From Candidatus Hermodarchaeota archaeon (GTDB taxonomy: Archaea; Asgardarchaeota; Hermodarchaeia; Hermodarchaeales; Hermodarchaeaceae): a stretch of DNA of 24,617 nucleotides. The DNA is taken from contig JAEOTD010000024.1 in the NCBI GenBank assembly GCA_016839995.1, positions 1-24,617 of the forward strand, read 5' to 3'. Positions 1 through 7,538 of the stretch are shown here, piece after piece. Positions within the stretch are counted from its first letter, which is position 1. Each line of letters begins with the position of its first letter. A program made the translations under genes and the position numbers. The notes beneath the pieces were generated by a model. It was not told the origin of the DNA, ran no database searches, and worked only from the letters and a program-made list of their open reading frames with translations.

Positions 1-2
1 GT

Positions 3-449
3 GACTACATTAAGCTCGTTGTTACGGATGCTATGCGTGGCGCTAATCGGGCAATGCGAAGTGTGTTTATTGGTCCCGATGGCGCACGACTGAAAATCGA
101 TGAAGATGGCGTAGCAGTAGGTAAATCAGCTGCAGACGCGGTGCGGCAAGTACCTGCTGAAGAAGCAGAACGGCTCCTTGCACCACTTGCGAGTGCCGAA
201 CGCATTGGTCTGCTCTATTTGCTTGCAGAGGAACCTCGTTATCATCAGGATCTGATGGAGTTATCAGGTCTTAAGCCAGGGACACTTCCTCATCACCTGA
301 AACAACTTGAAGAAGCTGGGTATGTCACCCAAGAAAGAGTGCGGGGACGGTATCTCATTACTATCCCTGGGCGAATGGCACTTAAATTAGCGGAATACCT
401 TCACAACCAGATGATTTCGGGAATCGGAAAAGATTCAGACGATGTCTAG
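3..449 (+). CDS. ArsR-type winged-helix protein, 5' end cut off by window edge
   Basis: The reading frame is open from the first bases of the window (DYIKLVVTDAM precedes the first ATG at 33), so the gene very probably begins upstream. ATG 33 lacks a clear ribosome site and is only a fallback start. About 90 C-terminal residues form a winged helix-turn-helix of the ArsR kind: a helix with LASAERIGLLYLL, then a helix-turn-helix around HQDLMELSGLKPGTLPHHL, then a wing with YVTQERVRGRYLITI. The LPHHLKQLEEAGYV stretch is the typical recognition helix leading into the wing. The front contains a short beta-like part (FIGPDGARLKIDEDG). No cysteine metal site is visible, so metal sensing is not supported. 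It is 15 bases upstream of the next gene, so the two are probably co-transcribed. It is likely a DNA-binding regulator; its target and ligand are unknown. Confidence 0.75.
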   Translation, partial: DYIKLVVTDAMRGANRAMRSVFIGPDGARLKIDEDGVAVGKSAADAVRQVPAEEAERLLAPLASAERIGLLYLLAEEPRYHQDLMELSGLKPGTLPHHLKQLEEAGYVTQERVRGRYLITIPGRMALKLAEYLHNQMISGIGKDSDDV

Positions 450-464
450 CGAGAGTGGTGAAAA

Positions 465-1103
465 ATGAGTTCAAGTTCTACATGGGGTTATCGAAACCAG
501 GAATTGGTTCTGGGAGCCTTGGCTGGAAAAGTAACCCATCCCACAGATATTGCACGATCCGAGAAAGCCTTACTTAATGTGAGTGAGGGGACCCTCTACT
601 TCCCGATCTTCTATCGGAATAAGGAAGTTGGTGGAGTGTTCATAGGATTTGGACAGGCCATTATTGATGCCATTGCTGAAACGCGTCGTGGGGCTGTCGG
701 ACAGAGTCATATTTTCGATTGGAATGGCAGTCTTCTCCTCTTAACGCAAGATGGTGAGTGGATGCCGCCCAGTACATCGCAGGCTAAGGATAAGGAGCTG
801 CGGAGGTTCCATATTGAATCGGCTGATGACGCTTATCAGCGAGCTCAAGAGATTTTTGGACGGTTTTTTGCTAATAATCGAGGCTGGTTTACTGACACCT
901 TCATCCAACGACAACGTGGATGGGTGGCAACGATTCTTGACACACAGCATGGAAAGTGTGGAATCATCGCCAGCGAAGACCGGTTGGTCTTCAAAAAGGG
1001 CGAAGTGAAAATTGTGCTTAGTGGAAACAAGCTGGTACAATCAGAAGGTCGTAAGAAAGTCTTTGTCGCTGGAAGAGCTGGAAAAATTGTCCGCTTCGGT
1101 TGA
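465..1103 (+). CDS. conserved-looking protein of unknown function, 212 aa
   Basis: I do not recognise this family. ATG 465 follows a GGTG ribosome site (456-459). The product has no signal peptide or membrane helix and looks cytosolic and mixed alpha/beta. A first part (about residues 1-75) contains GTLYFPIFYRNKEVGGVFIGFG; a middle part is helical (about 105-140, ESADDAYQRAQEIFGRFF). The last 60 residues look like short beta strands separated by turns (RLVFKKGEVKIVLSGNKL, then KKVFVAGRAGKIVRFG), as in a small beta-barrel or sheet. It lies 15 bases after the ArsR-type gene and before a terminator, so the two form a short transcription unit and may act together; a co-regulator or a target of the regulator are both possible. 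Confidence 0.7.
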   Translation: MSSSSTWGYRNQELVLGALAGKVTHPTDIARSEKALLNVSEGTLYFPIFYRNKEVGGVFIGFGQAIIDAIAETRRGAVGQSHIFDWNGSLLLLTQDGEWMPPSTSQAKDKELRRFHIESADDAYQRAQEIFGRFFANNRGWFTDTFIQRQRGWVATILDTQHGKCGIIASEDRLVFKKGEVKIVLSGNKLVQSEGRKKVFVAGRAGKIVRFG

Positions 1104-1153
1104 AACGCGTAGGCCCACCGGAGCGGACCCCTCTTCCAGTTTTTTATTTTTTT
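1069..1153 (+). terminator. Hairpin plus poly-T terminator after the 212-aa gene
   Basis: Two nested inverted repeats precede a T-rich run. CTGGAAGAG (1069-1077) pairs exactly with CTCTTCCAG (1131-1139). Inside it, GTCCGCTTCGG (1089-1099) pairs with CCGGAGCGGAC (1118-1128) with one G-T pair. The T-rich run starts at 1140. The left arms lie inside the last codons of the upstream gene, whose stop is at 1101-1103. In archaea the T-run alone can terminate; the hairpin makes the call stronger. Confidence 0.7.
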
Positions 1154-1226
1154 ATTGATTTTATCTCAAGTAGTATGAATTAGGTCTACTCTTCTCTGAG
1201 TGCAAGAGCTAAAAGGAGAAACATCC

Positions 1227-1271
1227 ATGAACAGACGAATTTCGTCGGCGCTCTCATTCATCAAGCGTTAG
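1227..1271 (+). promoter_or_regulatory. Candidate 14-codon leader ORF ahead of the giant gene
   Basis: ATG 1227 begins MNRRISSALSFIKR and stops at TAG 1269-1271. A strong ribosome site AAAAGGAG (1211-1218) sits 8 bases upstream. The giant gene has its own similar site (AAAGGAG, 1284-1290) before ATG 1300, so the leader carries a duplicate translation signal. It could be a regulatory leader peptide, a remnant of a duplicated start region, or chance. The peptide is basic (four of 14 residues are K or R). There is no run of one amino acid that would suggest classical attenuation. Confidence 0.35.
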
Positions 1272-1299
1272 CGAATCGGGCCTAAAGGAGTATTGCACG

Positions 1300-4200
1300 A
1301 TGGCATCATTAGACCACGATACCTTAGTCAAAGCCTACCAAGCGCTTTTCGAAAATGCCAGGGAAGACCTTGAAGAGATAGCTAAACATCTTACAAAAGC
1401 CAAGGGACAAGGCATTCTGGACATTTTGGAACAAATCGCTGAGTTGCTCCAACGAATTGAAGCCGCGTCTGACACTAAGCAGCTCGAAATTGAGGTTGCC
1501 CGGTCAATCGCCCGGGACTATGATACTATAGCCCAGCGTTGGCGAGAACTGGAGCAATACTTCGCTGATGAGATTCACTACGATGATTATGTATATCGTT
1601 CAGATGAGGACCGTGCAGAGGCAGCCGAGAAAGCCTCAAATATCATACGGGATCAGGCTCTCCAGGCACTAGATACTGCTGGAACCATGTTTGGGGTGGC
1701 TCGTGAGTGGCGTCGGGCTGCTAAATGTTTTAGTACCGTGGTTCAAGCCCGTAAGGCTGAAGACTCGCCATTGGCTGCTATTCCTGCAATCATTCGCGAG
1801 TATCGGTGCTATGAACAACTTGATGATTCAGCCAATGTGTTGATTATTGGTCGAGCCATTCAACGGTTACTAAGCAGTGTTAGTGGGGAGCTTTCGGATC
1901 ACGATAGTGCAATGCTTACTGAGGCCATCGAGTTCTTCCGAAAGACAGCAATGACGGCAGTATCCAACCGTCAAAAGGACCCTGATGTGAATATCCCAAT
2001 TGCTGCAATCTTCTTGTGGAATGAAGCAGAGGCCCAAGCCCTGGTTTCTGACCCGGATGACGATAAGGCGCTTAATCGATTTCGAGCCCTTGCTGAGTTC
2101 TTTGAACAGATGGGGAAAGAAGAACTCGCTAAAACCGCTCCTTCAATTCAGCGTTTTGTAGGCAGTTATATGGAAGGGGCTTTTGCCTACTTGCGAATCA
2201 CTCGTGATATTGAAGGCTTCACCGTTGAAGAGGCAAACCAGCAAAGTCGTAATCTCACACAATATGCTGCAGATTTCATTCTCACCTTAATGGAGAGGTT
2301 GGGCTATCAGCGTGTTGCTATTGTTGAAGATTCAGCCAAGGCTGTAAAGGGTCTAATTGCAATCTTTGAGATGGTCAAACGTGGATATGAGGGTTCAAAG
2401 GCTTTCCAGGAACTGGCGAATCAAGCAGGAGCAATCCTTGTACAAGCACAACAACGCCAAGATCAACAAGTCATCGATTTAGCAATGGGGTATCGCTGGC
2501 TCAGCGAGGGTTCAGCCCGTGGGCTTTATGTGATTTGTTTGAAACTCATCTCGGATTTGTACCGTGTGGGTATCGTCAGTGATGTGTTAGATATCGGATC
2601 AAAAGAAGAGCTTCGCCAACGAATATTCGATCTTTTAGCAATCCCCGATCAAGATGAATTATTCGATATACTGATTGACGCTGAGGTCGAATTTGATGAC
2701 GTTGTTGATTTATTCAAAAGTTTAGATCTTTACTGGGTTGCAGCCATCTGTAAGCTAAATCAAGGACAACTCCGACAAAACCTAAGCTATCTGGAAGCGG
2801 AAACTGAAACCACCATTGTTGAAGAAGCCGCAGAGACAACTGAGGAAAGGACTGAAGATGAGCGGCTCACACCTTTCTGGGGTGCAGCTCCCTCACTGGA
2901 CTTCTCAACAGCTGCAGATCTCTTCTCTCAAGCGCATCGACTCCAACGTGGGATTGAAGAAAGCGATCAAGATGAGATACGAGAATCATGGATTCCATAT
3001 CGGGACTCCGATGATATCCGTCGACGAGCAGCCTATAGCAGTTGGCTTGCAGGACTGGCAAATCTCGAAGAAGGGAATACCGAAACGGGTGGACGTGCAC
3101 TCTTCCAAGCGAAGAATGCTTATGAATTATTAGACCGACATCATGAAGCAATTTCTTGCCTCGAGGTTTGGTTACGGGAGCTAGTTGCAACCATCAGTGA
3201 AGAAGAGGGTAGTGGCGCTCGACCCACTCAAGCACGACTTCAAGAAGTACTGAATGTATGTGATGAACTCGTTGGCTTGTACTCCGTTCGACGAATGACC
3301 TCCGCAACTGTCGAAGACATCCTTGATATCGTAGGGTTCCTCCAGAATCATGTCGGAATGGAAAACTGGACACTCAATGTATTTCTTCGAGCTTTAGAGT
3401 ATACACGTGAAGCACTCAAAATCGCTCAAAAACTCAAAATTCCCGAAGCACCTGTAGAAAAACTACGGACTCTCCGAGAAGAATTGAAGGATTTCCTCAA
3501 TGGCGATTTCGCCATCGGAGTATATCCAGACTTTGATACAGAAGCAACTATCTATTTTGAAGCTGAAACGCCTGTCAAACTTGCTATCCTCAACATATCT
3601 GAAAAGGAAGTTGCGGATCTTAGTATCCGACCTCTGGGCGTGCTTCCTCATATCTCACCAAGTACAACTCAACCTTGGAAAGCCTCAAGAGATGCGTCCC
3701 AAGTTACTATGAAACACTTCTACATAGGTTCGGATGACGATGCCTTTGAAATCGATGATACCGTGTATTTCGAGAAACCCGCTGATGCCTTTGGACCACC
3801 ACGTCCCATTCCTGTTGTCCTTACTAGTGCAGCTTCACCCGACCTTGAACCCGGTTCACCCTCACAACAGATTTCTGGAGAACAACCTTGGCTTGGCTTA
3901 ATGTGGACGGGAGACTATCGCGGTTCACCTTTAGGCACTCTCAGTGGAGTTACTGAAGAACCCACTAGCCCAGATGCGAAGATTTCCACGATTGATGATT
4001 TAACCCAAGCCGCCTTTTTCACCGTCTTTACAAAATCCGCCCGTGAAGGAAACATCCTTCCTGGTCAAGTGTTCCCAGTGAGTTTTGGTGTCTATCACCG
4101 TGGAACAAACGACCTCCTTGCCATCCAAACTGTCTTCTTCAAGATTGCAAGTCGGCCAAAAATCCTCAAAGCAGAAACAAACTGGGCTGAACACATCGGA

Positions 4201-6168
4201 GATACATGGGAAGAAACCTTCGGAATCACCTTTGAAGAGGGTGCTCAACTTCCTCTCTATGTCCCTCGATTCGCTCCTGAATACGAAATCAAGGACTATG
4301 TCAACCCTCAAACCCTAACGCCAACAATCACCTTGGGTTCAGATGCCGTTGAACTTACAAAGCACCTCAAACAGGTTCCTCACCGATTCAATCTCCGGTA
4401 CAAAGGAAAACGCGAGTTACAGTCAGGAAACAACTACCTGGTAAAAAGTGATATTTCCCTAGAAATGCCAGTACCTGCGGTCATCGGAGGGGAATATGAA
4501 TTTCTCCGCATTCAGACACCTCCCCGCTTCATGAGTGCTGAAGAACTTGCCATGCCCCGACTGCGAAATGGTGTTAACTTCCAAGAAATGTTCTATGGGA
4601 CAGTTTTCATTGGGGATGCCAAATACGACGGTGAATACTACATATACCGACTTTGGGTTTGTTTTGAGCCAGGAGAAGTCACCCCTGCGCCTGGAGCCAA
4701 CTATCGACAGGGTTGGACAAACCATCGCCTTGACATATTCCTTGATCCAAAAACCTGGGAACCGCGCCTCCTGATTACCGACTACTATGTTGAATTTGAA
4801 GATGGACGCGGGGAATGGGTTGAAGCGCTATTTACATTTAGAGCTGCGAGCTCTACACTCTTTGGCATCCGTCGGTTAACTGCAGATTTATATCGCGAAG
4901 CAAATCTGGAAACTTATCCTGAAACCTTCGAATCGGAAATCCGCTATGCTCTAGCAAACCTTGATGTCGATGAACACACACCATTGAAAATTACAGGATT
5001 TGCACTCGGGCAACGTTTGGGTTTCATCGAACTTATCCGAGCGAGTTGGGCTCGAAATAAACAGGATGGACCCGTCATCTTCAAACCTCCCCGGGCACAC
5101 CTCTTTCGCGATTACTGGAGCCAACGGTATGAACATGGACTCTACCGCGAAGACTGGCAAGGTGAAGATCAAACCAATCAATATGAAATGAAAGGCAACG
5201 ATCGCAGCGGCGGTCAATCAAAATACATACGAGGATTCCGTGAAAGAGCCTTTCCCCATGAAATCGGGATTATGGCGAGAAAGGGTGACCGCTGTGACCT
5301 TATCATCACTCCCCCTGGTGATGGTGAGACAACCATCATTCGAAATATCATCAATCCGAGGAAAATCGAACTGTGGACCAGACCACATGTCAGTTTCAGT
5401 CGCCGATTCAACTTCATCGCAAAATATTTTGGTCGGCCACCAAAAATCCACACTGCAAGTCTCTACTTCTACAGCACTCGTCGCGAACTCAATCCCTACT
5501 TTAAGGCTCGTGTCCGTGGGAAGGATCAATGGATTCAATATCCCGAACCCCGCTTTTGGAACGGAAAACAATGGCTACCGATTCCACAAGACTTCCACCC
5601 TGCTAAGCACCCAGAAAACCTCGCCCATGGCATCAACACCTGGCTCGAAGCAGACGCCTACTGGGTTTACCGTTACGTATGGTTCTGGCCACTCGAAATT
5701 ACATTTCCACTCCCACACGACGACTGGGAACGAGCAGACATTTGGGTCAACGCTAGGACTGGTAAAATTGAGTGGATTACTTCGGATTATCACTGGCGTG
5801 AGTTATGGTATCAAAACGCCGTCAAAGTGAGTGGCGTCAATCCAATCATTGATTTCCTGTTCAACTGGAATACACCCGAACCCCTGACTGTTAAAGATGG
5901 AGCACCAATCCATAAGTCCATTACTCCGTACTTCGAAGAAGGAAAAACCGTCGGTGAATTTGCCGACCAACTCCCATGGATGTTTGCTCGTTACAAACAT
6001 AGCACCGAGGAAATGCACAAACTCCATGCATCCTTCTGGGGTCGGAACAAAGTCAAAATCGTTTATGGCACACTCGGTGTACTTATCACTCTTCTAATCC
6101 TGTTCATGTTCCCACCAACTCGAAACTTGATTATCAGCTTCCTACAACTACTTGGTTTACTCCCCTAA
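1300..6168 (+). CDS. Giant tail-anchored protein: helical-repeat front, beta/aromatic back, C-terminal membrane segment, 1622 aa
   Basis: I do not recognise this as a named family. ATG 1300 follows AAAGGAG with 9 bases spacing. There is no signal peptide. Residues 1 to about 735 are almost entirely amphipathic helices with TPR/SNAP-like spacing (for example EWRRAAKCFSTVVQARKAED), broken by an acidic linker near 497-530 rich in E and T. From about 745 the character changes to beta strands, starting with an Ig-like stretch (ETPVKLAILNISEKEVADLS). Residues about 1290-1580 are very rich in Trp and Tyr and contain HDDWER (1473-1478) followed by TSDYHW (ending at W1499). That pattern resembles the HDWE...S.H signature of Vps62- and NPP1-type folds; this is inference from memory. 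A hydrophobic helix (about 1588-1604) and a second short one (about 1608-1622) end the protein, so the bulk probably faces the cytosol as a tail-anchored scaffold. It could also be an envelope or cell-surface assembly factor. Confidence 0.8.
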   Translation: MASLDHDTLVKAYQALFENAREDLEEIAKHLTKAKGQGILDILEQIAELLQRIEAASDTKQLEIEVARSIARDYDTIAQRWRELEQYFADEIHYDDYVYRSDEDRAEAAEKASNIIRDQALQALDTAGTMFGVAREWRRAAKCFSTVVQARKAEDSPLAAIPAIIREYRCYEQLDDSANVLIIGRAIQRLLSSVSGELSDHDSAMLTEAIEFFRKTAMTAVSNRQKDPDVNIPIAAIFLWNEAEAQALVSDPDDDKALNRFRALAEFFEQMGKEELAKTAPSIQRFVGSYMEGAFAYLRITRDIEGFTVEEANQQSRNLTQYAADFILTLMERLGYQRVAIVEDSAKAVKGLIAIFEMVKRGYEGSKAFQELANQAGAILVQAQQRQDQQVIDLAMGYRWLSEGSARGLYVICLKLISDLYRVGIVSDVLDIGSKEELRQRIFDLLAIPDQDELFDILIDAEVEFDDVVDLFKSLDLYWVAAICKLNQGQLRQNLSYLEAETETTIVEEAAETTEERTEDERLTPFWGAAPSLDFSTAADLFSQAHRLQRGIEESDQDEIRESWIPYRDSDDIRRRAAYSSWLAGLANLEEGNTETGGRALFQAKNAYELLDRHHEAISCLEVWLRELVATISEEEGSGARPTQARLQEVLNVCDELVGLYSVRRMTSATVEDILDIVGFLQNHVGMENWTLNVFLRALEYTREALKIAQKLKIPEAPVEKLRTLREELKDFLNGDFAIGVYPDFDTEATIYFEAETPVKLAILNISEKEVADLSIRPLGVLPHISPSTTQPWKASRDASQVTMKHFYIGSDDDAFEIDDTVYFEKPADAFGPPRPIPVVLTSAASPDLEPGSPSQQISGEQPWLGLMWTGDYRGSPLGTLSGVTEEPTSPDAKISTIDDLTQAAFFTVFTKSAREGNILPGQVFPVSFGVYHRGTNDLLAIQTVFFKIASRPKILKAETNWAEHIGDTWEETFGITFEEGAQLPLYVPRFAPEYEIKDYVNPQTLTPTITLGSDAVELTKHLKQVPHRFNLRYKGKRELQSGNNYLVKSDISLEMPVPAVIGGEYEFLRIQTPPRFMSAEELAMPRLRNGVNFQEMFYGTVFIGDAKYDGEYYIYRLWVCFEPGEVTPAPGANYRQGWTNHRLDIFLDPKTWEPRLLITDYYVEFEDGRGEWVEALFTFRAASSTLFGIRRLTADLYREANLETYPETFESEIRYALANLDVDEHTPLKITGFALGQRLGFIELIRASWARNKQDGPVIFKPPRAHLFRDYWSQRYEHGLYREDWQGEDQTNQYEMKGNDRSGGQSKYIRGFRERAFPHEIGIMARKGDRCDLIITPPGDGETTIIRNIINPRKIELWTRPHVSFSRRFNFIAKYFGRPPKIHTASLYFYSTRRELNPYFKARVRGKDQWIQYPEPRFWNGKQWLPIPQDFHPAKHPENLAHGINTWLEADAYWVYRYVWFWPLEITFPLPHDDWERADIWVNARTGKIEWITSDYHWRELWYQNAVKVSGVNPIIDFLFNWNTPEPLTVKDGAPIHKSITPYFEEGKTVGEFADQLPWMFARYKHSTEEMHKLHASFWGRNKVKIVYGTLGVLITLLILFMFPPTRNLIISFLQLLGLLP

Positions 6169-6243
6169 TGCCCGTTTATCCTGCTCAACAACATCAAGCT
6201 TTAAGAACAACAGAAGCACACCTTTTACCATTCCACAAACCAA

Positions 6244-6250
6244 ATTATAC
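6244..6250 (+). promoter_or_regulatory. Possible TATA-like box before the acyl-CoA dehydrogenase
   Basis: An ATTATAC element lies about 20 bases before ATG 6267, slightly close for a leaderless transcript. Together with the 98-base gap after the giant gene it suggests the dehydrogenase may have its own promoter. The signal is weak. Confidence 0.25.
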
Positions 6251-6266
6251 TTTCATAGTGATTAGA

Positions 6267-7463
6267 ATGAAAGCTGAAGATGTAAAACACATCACCGTTC
6301 TCGGTGCAGGACTTATGGGTCATGGCATCACCCAGTCCTTCGCCCAAGCCGGTTTTCCCGTAACTATGGTCGATATCAAAGATGAGTTCGTCCAAAAGGG
6401 GCTTGAGAACATCAAATGGAGTCTGGGCAAATTCCTCGAAAAAGGAAGACTCTCCCAGGCGGATCATGATGCGATTCTGAACCGAATCACCGTCTCAACT
6501 GATCGCGATGCAGCAATCAAAGAGACTGACCTTATCGTCGAAGCCATTCCCGAAATTCTCTCTCTTAAACAGGAAGTCTTTGCCGATATTGAAGCCAAGT
6601 CCCCCAAACACACAATCCTTGCAACCAACACCAGTTCCCTTCCAATCACTGATGTTGCTGCTACGACTAAACACCCAGAGAAAGTTGTGGGCATGCATTT
6701 CTTCAGTCCTGTTGTTAGGATGAATATCGTCGAAATCATCAAAGGCGAAAAAACCTCAGATGAAGTGGCAAAGGTCATCTATGCCCTGACTGAAAGGATG
6801 GGCAAGGAACCAGTTATGTGCAACAAGGACGTTCCAGGATTCATTGCAAACGGTATTCAGATGTTTCCGCTCAATTTTGTAGGACAACTAATTGACATGG
6901 GTAAGTTTACTCCAGAGGAGATAGACTCCGCTACCACACTGAAGCTTGGTCTTCCCATGGGAACCTTCGGGCTCCTCGATTTCGTAGGCATTGATGTAGT
7001 CTACAATGTTCTCAAATTCATGACGACCCGAATCCCAGGAATGAAAATGGCCAAATGTCTTGAAGAGAAGGTCCAAAAAGGTGAACTGGGCGCAAAAACA
7101 GGGAAAGGCTTCTACGTGCATCCTGGAAATCGGTGGCAACGTCCAACAATCTGGTCCCAGGAGTTAGCCGACAAGTTTGACCCCCAGTTAGTTGTTGTCG
7201 TTGGTATTAATCGAGCAGCCGAATTAGTTGCTGATAATGTTGCTTCACCCGCTGATATCGATAAAACTATGAAATTGGGTTTCAACCAGCCCGTGGGAAC
7301 GCTAGAACTTGCCGATTCGTTGGGTCTTGATGCAGTCGTAGAAAAACTCGAATTCGTAGCTAAAGAGTACAATGACTTCTACAAACCACATCCGCTCCTC
7401 AAGAAGATGGTTAAAGACGGCAAACTAGGAATGAAAGCCAAGCAGGGCTTTTTCAAATACTAA
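6267..7463 (+). CDS. 3-hydroxyacyl-CoA dehydrogenase, NAD-dependent, 398 aa
   Basis: It oxidises (S)-3-hydroxyacyl-CoA to 3-oxoacyl-CoA with NAD+, a step in beta-oxidation, and in the reverse direction in archaeal carbon-fixation or butyrate-type pathways. Numbering from ATG 6267: the Rossmann nucleotide loop GAGLMG is at 13-18; NTSS at 121-124; catalytic His144 (HFFSP) and Glu156 (VEIIKG), at the 12-residue distance usual for the family; then two C-terminal 3HCDH domains, the first beginning near CNKDVPGFIANG and the second near VGINRAAELVADN, each closing with a KxGxGFY/KQGFF motif. The frame is open back to an ATG at 6168 that overlaps the previous stop (TAATG). That would add 33 residues with no family match before the Rossmann strand, so I prefer 6267, which has GTGA at 6258-6261. 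Two C-terminal domains are normal for single-chain archaeal and clostridial-type forms. The fused crotonase domain of FadB is absent. Confidence 0.92.
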   Translation: MKAEDVKHITVLGAGLMGHGITQSFAQAGFPVTMVDIKDEFVQKGLENIKWSLGKFLEKGRLSQADHDAILNRITVSTDRDAAIKETDLIVEAIPEILSLKQEVFADIEAKSPKHTILATNTSSLPITDVAATTKHPEKVVGMHFFSPVVRMNIVEIIKGEKTSDEVAKVIYALTERMGKEPVMCNKDVPGFIANGIQMFPLNFVGQLIDMGKFTPEEIDSATTLKLGLPMGTFGLLDFVGIDVVYNVLKFMTTRIPGMKMAKCLEEKVQKGELGAKTGKGFYVHPGNRWQRPTIWSQELADKFDPQLVVVVGINRAAELVADNVASPADIDKTMKLGFNQPVGTLELADSLGLDAVVEKLEFVAKEYNDFYKPHPLLKKMVKDGKLGMKAKQGFFKY

Positions 7464-7476
7464 ACAAGTAGATTGA

Positions 7477-7512
7477 AGGGCGTCATCGTATGCCCTCTTT
7501 CATCTTTTCCCT
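7477..7512 (+). terminator. Terminator after the acyl-CoA dehydrogenase
   Basis: AGGGCGT (7477-7483) pairs with ATGCCCT (7490-7496) through one G-T pair, with a six-base loop. A pyrimidine/T-rich stretch follows (7497-7512). It lies 13 bases after the stop at 7461-7463, so transcription of the MFS gene is probably separate. Confidence 0.55.
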
Positions 7513-7538
7513 TGATCCTGACGACTTTCCATTGAGGG

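Noticed and set aside
5..205. Minus-strand open frame over the first gene
   Set aside because: Serine/alanine-rich shadow of the winged-helix coding region, with no ribosome site or domain.
5218..5571. Minus-strand 117-codon frame inside the giant gene
   Set aside because: Shadow frame; the plus-strand protein has continuous, structured sequence here.
5240..5830. 196-codon plus-strand frame inside the giant gene
   Set aside because: Different frame of a well-supported coding region, low-complexity Ser/Thr composition, no ribosome site.
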